Positions 32,641-35,316 of a DNA stretch of 35,316 bases are shown one piece after another (positions within the stretch are counted from its first letter, which is position 1; each line of letters starts with the position of its first letter). The notes under the pieces were generated by a model. That model worked only from the letters and a program-made list of their open reading frames with translations, had not been told where the DNA came from and did not search any database. Source of the DNA: Oscillospiraceae bacterium (GTDB taxonomy: Bacteria > Bacillota > Clostridia > Oscillospirales > Oscillospiraceae). A program made the position numbers and the translations under genes. The stretch covers positions 1 to 35,316 of the forward strand of contig JAETOQ010000018.1 of NCBI GenBank assembly GCA_021771635.1, written 5' to 3'.

Positions 32641-32720
32641 CGGTTTGGCATCTGCATAATCGGTGCGCAGATGCACAGAATGAAGACAGTGCATTTTGCT
32701 GAAATAGGAGGTATCTGCAT

Positions 32721-33551
32721 ATGTTTCAAATCCGCCGCCGGTATGTGGTGATGATCATGGTGCTGGCGCTGGTCCTGTTTATTGCAGGAAATCTTTACCT
32801 GTGGGACCAAAGGGAGGCGTTCGTGACGGTGGCCGGTGACGCCGCTGTGCCCGCGTCCGTGGACAACTGGGGGCTTTCCTTTCAGACGGAGGGCGAGGCG
32901 CCCGTGGGCAACGCCAGCGTCTCGGACCTGGCGCGGTATGACGCCTATTATCTGGGGGACACCTCGAAAAAGGTGATCTATCTGACCTTTGACTGCGGGT
33001 ATGAGAACGGGTACACGGAGAAGATCCTGGACGCGCTGAAAAAGCACAATGCCCCGGCGGCCTTTTTCGTGGTGGGCAATATGATCGAGACAGCGCCGGA
33101 CATCATCTGCCGCATGGCGGAGGAGGGGCATATCGTGGGAAACCACACCTTCCACCACCCGGACATGTCCGCCATCTCGGAACAGGCGGCGTTCCAAAAG
33201 GAGCTGGACGATCTGGCGGCGCTGTACCGGGAGACGACGGGGCAGGAACTGCCGAAATTTTACCGGCCGCCCCAGGGGAAGTACAGCGAGGACAATCTGA
33301 AGCAGGCGCAGGCGCTGGGATACCGGACGATCTTGTGGAGCCTGGCCTATGTGGACTGGTACGTGGACGACCAGCCGACGGCGGAACAGGCCTATGCCAA
33401 GCTGCTGCCCCGCATCCACGATGGAGCCATCGTCCTGCTGCACTCCACGTCCAAGACCAATGCGGATATTCTGGACGAGCTGCTGACCAAGTGGGAGGAT
33501 ATGGGGTACACGTTTGCGTCCCTGTATGATCTGCCGGCACAGACACACTGA
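32721..33551 (+). CDS. pdaA: PdaA-like polysaccharide deacetylase
   Basis: This is a 276-aa NodB-fold deacetylase of the PdaA (delta-lactam-biosynthetic) group, which removes the acetyl group from peptidoglycan MurNAc so that spore cortex muramic lactam can form. An N-terminal membrane helix (about 9-26) anchors it. The catalytic motif is TFDCGYENGYT (D91), the metal histidines are H142 and H146 in NHTFHH, and RPPQGKYS and ILWSLAYVDW follow. Bacillus PdaA has Asn where Cys92 sits (TFDNG). ATG follows GGAGG. It sits between the tail genes and the lysis genes. Confidence 0.9.
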   Translation: MFQIRRRYVVMIMVLALVLFIAGNLYLWDQREAFVTVAGDAAVPASVDNWGLSFQTEGEAPVGNASVSDLARYDAYYLGDTSKKVIYLTFDCGYENGYTEKILDALKKHNAPAAFFVVGNMIETAPDIICRMAEEGHIVGNHTFHHPDMSAISEQAAFQKELDDLAALYRETTGQELPKFYRPPQGKYSEDNLKQAQALGYRTILWSLAYVDWYVDDQPTAEQAYAKLLPRIHDGAIVLLHSTSKTNADILDELLTKWEDMGYTFASLYDLPAQTH

Positions 33552-33557
33552 ACGGCG

Positions 33558-33598
33558 AGCAGGTCCGCCGCGGGATCGAAACCCGCGGCGGACCTGCT
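33558..33598 (+). terminator. Hairpin after pdaA
   Basis: A 17-bp perfect stem (33558-33574 with 33582-33598) encloses a 7-nt loop. It is followed by GATGTGG rather than T residues. It probably terminates or processes the pdaA transcript, or separates it from the lysis genes. Confidence 0.6.
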
Positions 33599-33678
33599 GA
33601 TGTGGAATGAATGCGTGATCAAATGCGGTGAGCGGCAGGGATACGGAAAACGATCATGACGAACGAAGGAGAGACATA

Positions 33679-33960
33679 TTGTACATTTCTATCGAAACCA
33701 TTCATGATGCCGCCAAGCTGCTGGGCAGCCTGGCTGTGATCGGCACGGCTCTGCTGGCACTGTACAGGTTTTTCGAGCGGGATAAAAAACAGGGGAAGAT
33801 CATCCGAGACATTCAGGAGGAACAGACGCTGCTTTGCTATGGCATCCGGGCGTGCCTGCAGGGACTTGCGGAGCAGGGGTGTGATGGACCGGTCCATGAT
33901 GCGCTGGACCGGCTGGATAAGCATTTGAATCAAAAGGCACACCGTGAGACGGCGGAGTAG
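33679..33960 (+). CDS. Small phage membrane protein near holin region
   Basis: This is a 93-aa protein with one membrane helix (about 10-27) and a helical charged tail (EQTLLCYGIRACLQGLAEQGCDGPVHDALDRLDKHLNQKAH). The tail is of a type common next to holins in clostridial prophages. It starts with TTG 33679, 6 nt from AAGGAGA. Probable role is in lysis or its control; function is not established. Confidence 0.6.
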   Translation: MYISIETIHDAAKLLGSLAVIGTALLALYRFFERDKKQGKIIRDIQEEQTLLCYGIRACLQGLAEQGCDGPVHDALDRLDKHLNQKAHRETAE

Positions 33961-33976
33961 GTGGAAGCGAAAGGCT

Positions 33977-34258
33977 ATGAGAAGGAAGAAATGGACCACG
34001 AGCAAGACCATCGCTATGGGAATTTTGCTGGTGGATGGAAGCGCTACATATATCGTTCTGGGGTTGTGCGGCATTGCTATCCTCCGGAATTTCAGCGGAG
34101 CACTGCCCTATCTGACCACGCTGATCGGGGCGCTGCAGGCGGCCGCCGGATATGTGCTGGGGGCCTATTTTAGAAAAAGCGGCAGGGAGAACACAAGGGG
34201 CGGCATCGTTTACGACGCCGCGCTGAACGCATGGAGTCCCAATGACAGTGACTTATAG
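33977..34258 (+). CDS. Two-helix membrane protein, holin-like
   Basis: This is a 93-aa protein with two predicted membrane helices (about 14-34 and 39-61) and charged ends, a holin-like topology. ATG 33977 is chosen; the ribosome site is weak (AAAGG). The C-terminal end (DAALNAWSPNDSDL) overlaps nothing. It could be the pore-forming holin that releases the CHAP endolysin. Confidence 0.55.
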   Translation: MRRKKWTTSKTIAMGILLVDGSATYIVLGLCGIAILRNFSGALPYLTTLIGALQAAAGYVLGAYFRKSGRENTRGGIVYDAALNAWSPNDSDL

Positions 34259-34267
34259 GAGAATGTT

Positions 34268-34486
34268 ATGAAAGAACTTATCATCAGGCGGATGGCCAAT
34301 CTGGTGTCCGTCAAATCCGTTGTGACGCTGGTACTCACCGGGGTATTTGCCTATATGGCATGCCGCGCGAAGATCTCCCAGGATTTTATGACCATTTACG
34401 CGGTCATCATCGCATTTTATTTTGGCACCCAGAGTCAGAAGATGCAGGACGCGGTGGACAAGGCGGCGGATAATGGCGGCCTGTGA
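34268..34486 (+). CDS. Small holin-like protein
   Basis: This is a 72-aa protein with two short hydrophobic segments (about 16-32 and 41-53) and a charged C-terminus. It begins 9 bases after the preceding stop and overlaps the endolysin start by 14 bases. It forms a three-protein membrane set with its neighbours. Exact role unknown. Confidence 0.55.
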   Translation: MKELIIRRMANLVSVKSVVTLVLTGVFAYMACRAKISQDFMTIYAVIIAFYFGTQSQKMQDAVDKAADNGGL

Positions 34487-35192
34487 ACAGCTGCTGCGGA
34501 TCGCGCAGGGAGAACTGGGCGTCAGAGAATTTCCAGCCGGAAGCAACCGGGTGAAGTATAACACGGCTTATTATGGCAGGGAAGTTTATGACACGGAGAC
34601 CGCCCAATATCCGTGGTGCGTGACGTTTATCTGGTGGCTTTTTCAGAAGGCGGGAGCGCCGGAATTGTTTTTTGGCGGAGGAAAAACAGCCAGCTGCGGC
34701 GTGTTGATGGATCATGCCAAGGCACACGGGCTGTTTGTGTCTGGAAACTATCAGCCGGGCGATCTGGTGTTTTTCCGCTTTCAGGGCAAGGGAGGCCCGC
34801 AGCATGTGGGGTTGGTCAAAGAGGTGCGGGCCAACGGAGACCTGGTGACGGTCGAGGGCAATACGGGGTCGGACAACGACGCCAACGGCGGCCAGGTCCA
34901 GCAACGGGTACGGAACGGCGCGTTGGCTGTGGGCGGATACAGGCCGGAATATGAGGAGGACAAAGTGAAGACATATGAGAAGCTGAAGGATGTACCGGAA
35001 AAGTTCCGGCCTGTCATAGAGCGACTGATGGATGCGGGTGTCATTCAGGGCGACGGCTCTGATCCCACCGGCAATGGAGATGTGATCAGCCTGACACACG
35101 AACAGGTGCGGACGCTGGTGTTCGTCTACCGGGGCGGCGGCTTTGACCGCCGGCTGACGGCGGCCGGAATGGAACCGGCTGTGAAAGCATGA
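34473..35192 (+). CDS. CHAP-domain endolysin
   Basis: This is a 239-aa cell-wall hydrolase. The CHAP/NlpC-like catalytic domain (about 1-155) has nucleophile C49 in YPWCVTFIWW, H111 in QHVGLV and a third polar residue near E128-N130. It is followed by a helical C-terminal region (about 173-239: KLKDVPEKFRPVIERLMDAG) that may bind the wall. No signal peptide, so it needs a holin. The start overlaps the preceding gene. It ends 5 bases before the right-edge repeat. Confidence 0.85.
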   Translation: MAACEQLLRIAQGELGVREFPAGSNRVKYNTAYYGREVYDTETAQYPWCVTFIWWLFQKAGAPELFFGGGKTASCGVLMDHAKAHGLFVSGNYQPGDLVFFRFQGKGGPQHVGLVKEVRANGDLVTVEGNTGSDNDANGGQVQQRVRNGALAVGGYRPEYEEDKVKTYEKLKDVPEKFRPVIERLMDAGVIQGDGSDPTGNGDVISLTHEQVRTLVFVYRGGGFDRRLTAAGMEPAVKA

Positions 35193-35197
35193 GAATA

Positions 35198-35314
35198 CTC
35201 TACCATCGATTAACAAGGGGAAACACGCCTGCCAGCGGCCTAAATAGGCGCTGGACTTCGTTCTCGGATTTGGCGGGCGGCAGCCCGCCTGCATCCTGCG
35301 GCCTTGCCAGCCCC
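35198..35314 (-). repeat. Dispersed repeat, right-edge copy (inverted)
   Basis: This is the reverse-complement counterpart of 5-119, with the same ordered blocks and small indels. It immediately follows the endolysin gene, so the phage-like block ends at this repeat. No gene is evident inside. Confidence 0.6.
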
Positions 35315-35316
35315 TA

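Noticed and set aside
30736-32694. 652-codon - strand open frame across the baseplate genes, and a similar 620-codon one at 26206-28068
   Set aside because: Composition is that of antisense shadows, and the + strand frames form an ordered operon with ribosome sites.
32641-32720. Sigma-G promoter before pdaA
   Set aside because: CATAATC resembles a -10, but no GHATR element sits 17-18 bp upstream.

Overview
The window looks like a chromosomal segment of a GC-rich, endospore-forming Clostridia, most likely an Oscillospiraceae-type gut bacterium (inference). The reasons are high GC, strong AGGAGG ribosome sites, frequent GTG/TTG starts, a SpoVAF germination gene behind a sigma-G-like promoter, a LysM/GH18 spore-cortex-type hydrolase, a PdaA-type deacetylase, and CstA, KdpDE-like and PhoBR-like proteins. 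I see no rRNA, tRNA or CRISPR array.

Left part (1-7910): a dispersed-repeat copy with a decayed HTH (transposase-like) fragment, then a complete phosphate-starvation locus. It holds pstS-pstC-pstA-pstB-phoU, a 160-bp MITE-like insertion exactly at the phoU stop, an HD-domain phosphohydrolase, and the phoB/phoR pair (ATGA overlap). A two-repeat PhoP-type box lies upstream of pstS.

Middle part (8015-19315): single genes and pairs of host housekeeping or sporulation type. They are a Hyi-like sugar isomerase (-), spoVAF (+), a small membrane protein (-), a SleL/YaaH-like hydrolase (-), a LysR regulator (+), a ZIP metal transporter (+), cstA (-), a KdpE/KdpD-like pair (-) and a PH-domain-like membrane protein (+). 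Most convergent junctions carry strong palindromic terminators.

Right part (19463-35192): one co-directional block that matches the gene order of the Bacillus defective phage PBSX. The order is small and large terminase, portal, prohead protease, decoration protein, capsid, three connector/neck proteins, contractile sheath, tube, a chaperone-position protein, a 203-aa protein, LysM baseplate protein, XkdQ-like hub, spike-like protein, XkdS/gp25-like protein, gp47/J and gpI/YmfQ. A PdaA-like deacetylase, three small membrane (holin-type) proteins and a CHAP endolysin follow. There is no integrase, repressor or replication module, no normal-sized tape-measure gene and no tail-fibre gene. The block therefore looks like a domesticated or defective contractile particle (PBSX- or GTA-like) rather than an intact prophage.

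The most unusual non-coding feature is a 179-bp repeat of about seven consecutive hairpins ending in its own AAGGAGG. One copy abuts the isomerase start and the other lies between the decoration and capsid genes. The copies are about 96% identical (7 differences) and both point toward the gene they precede.
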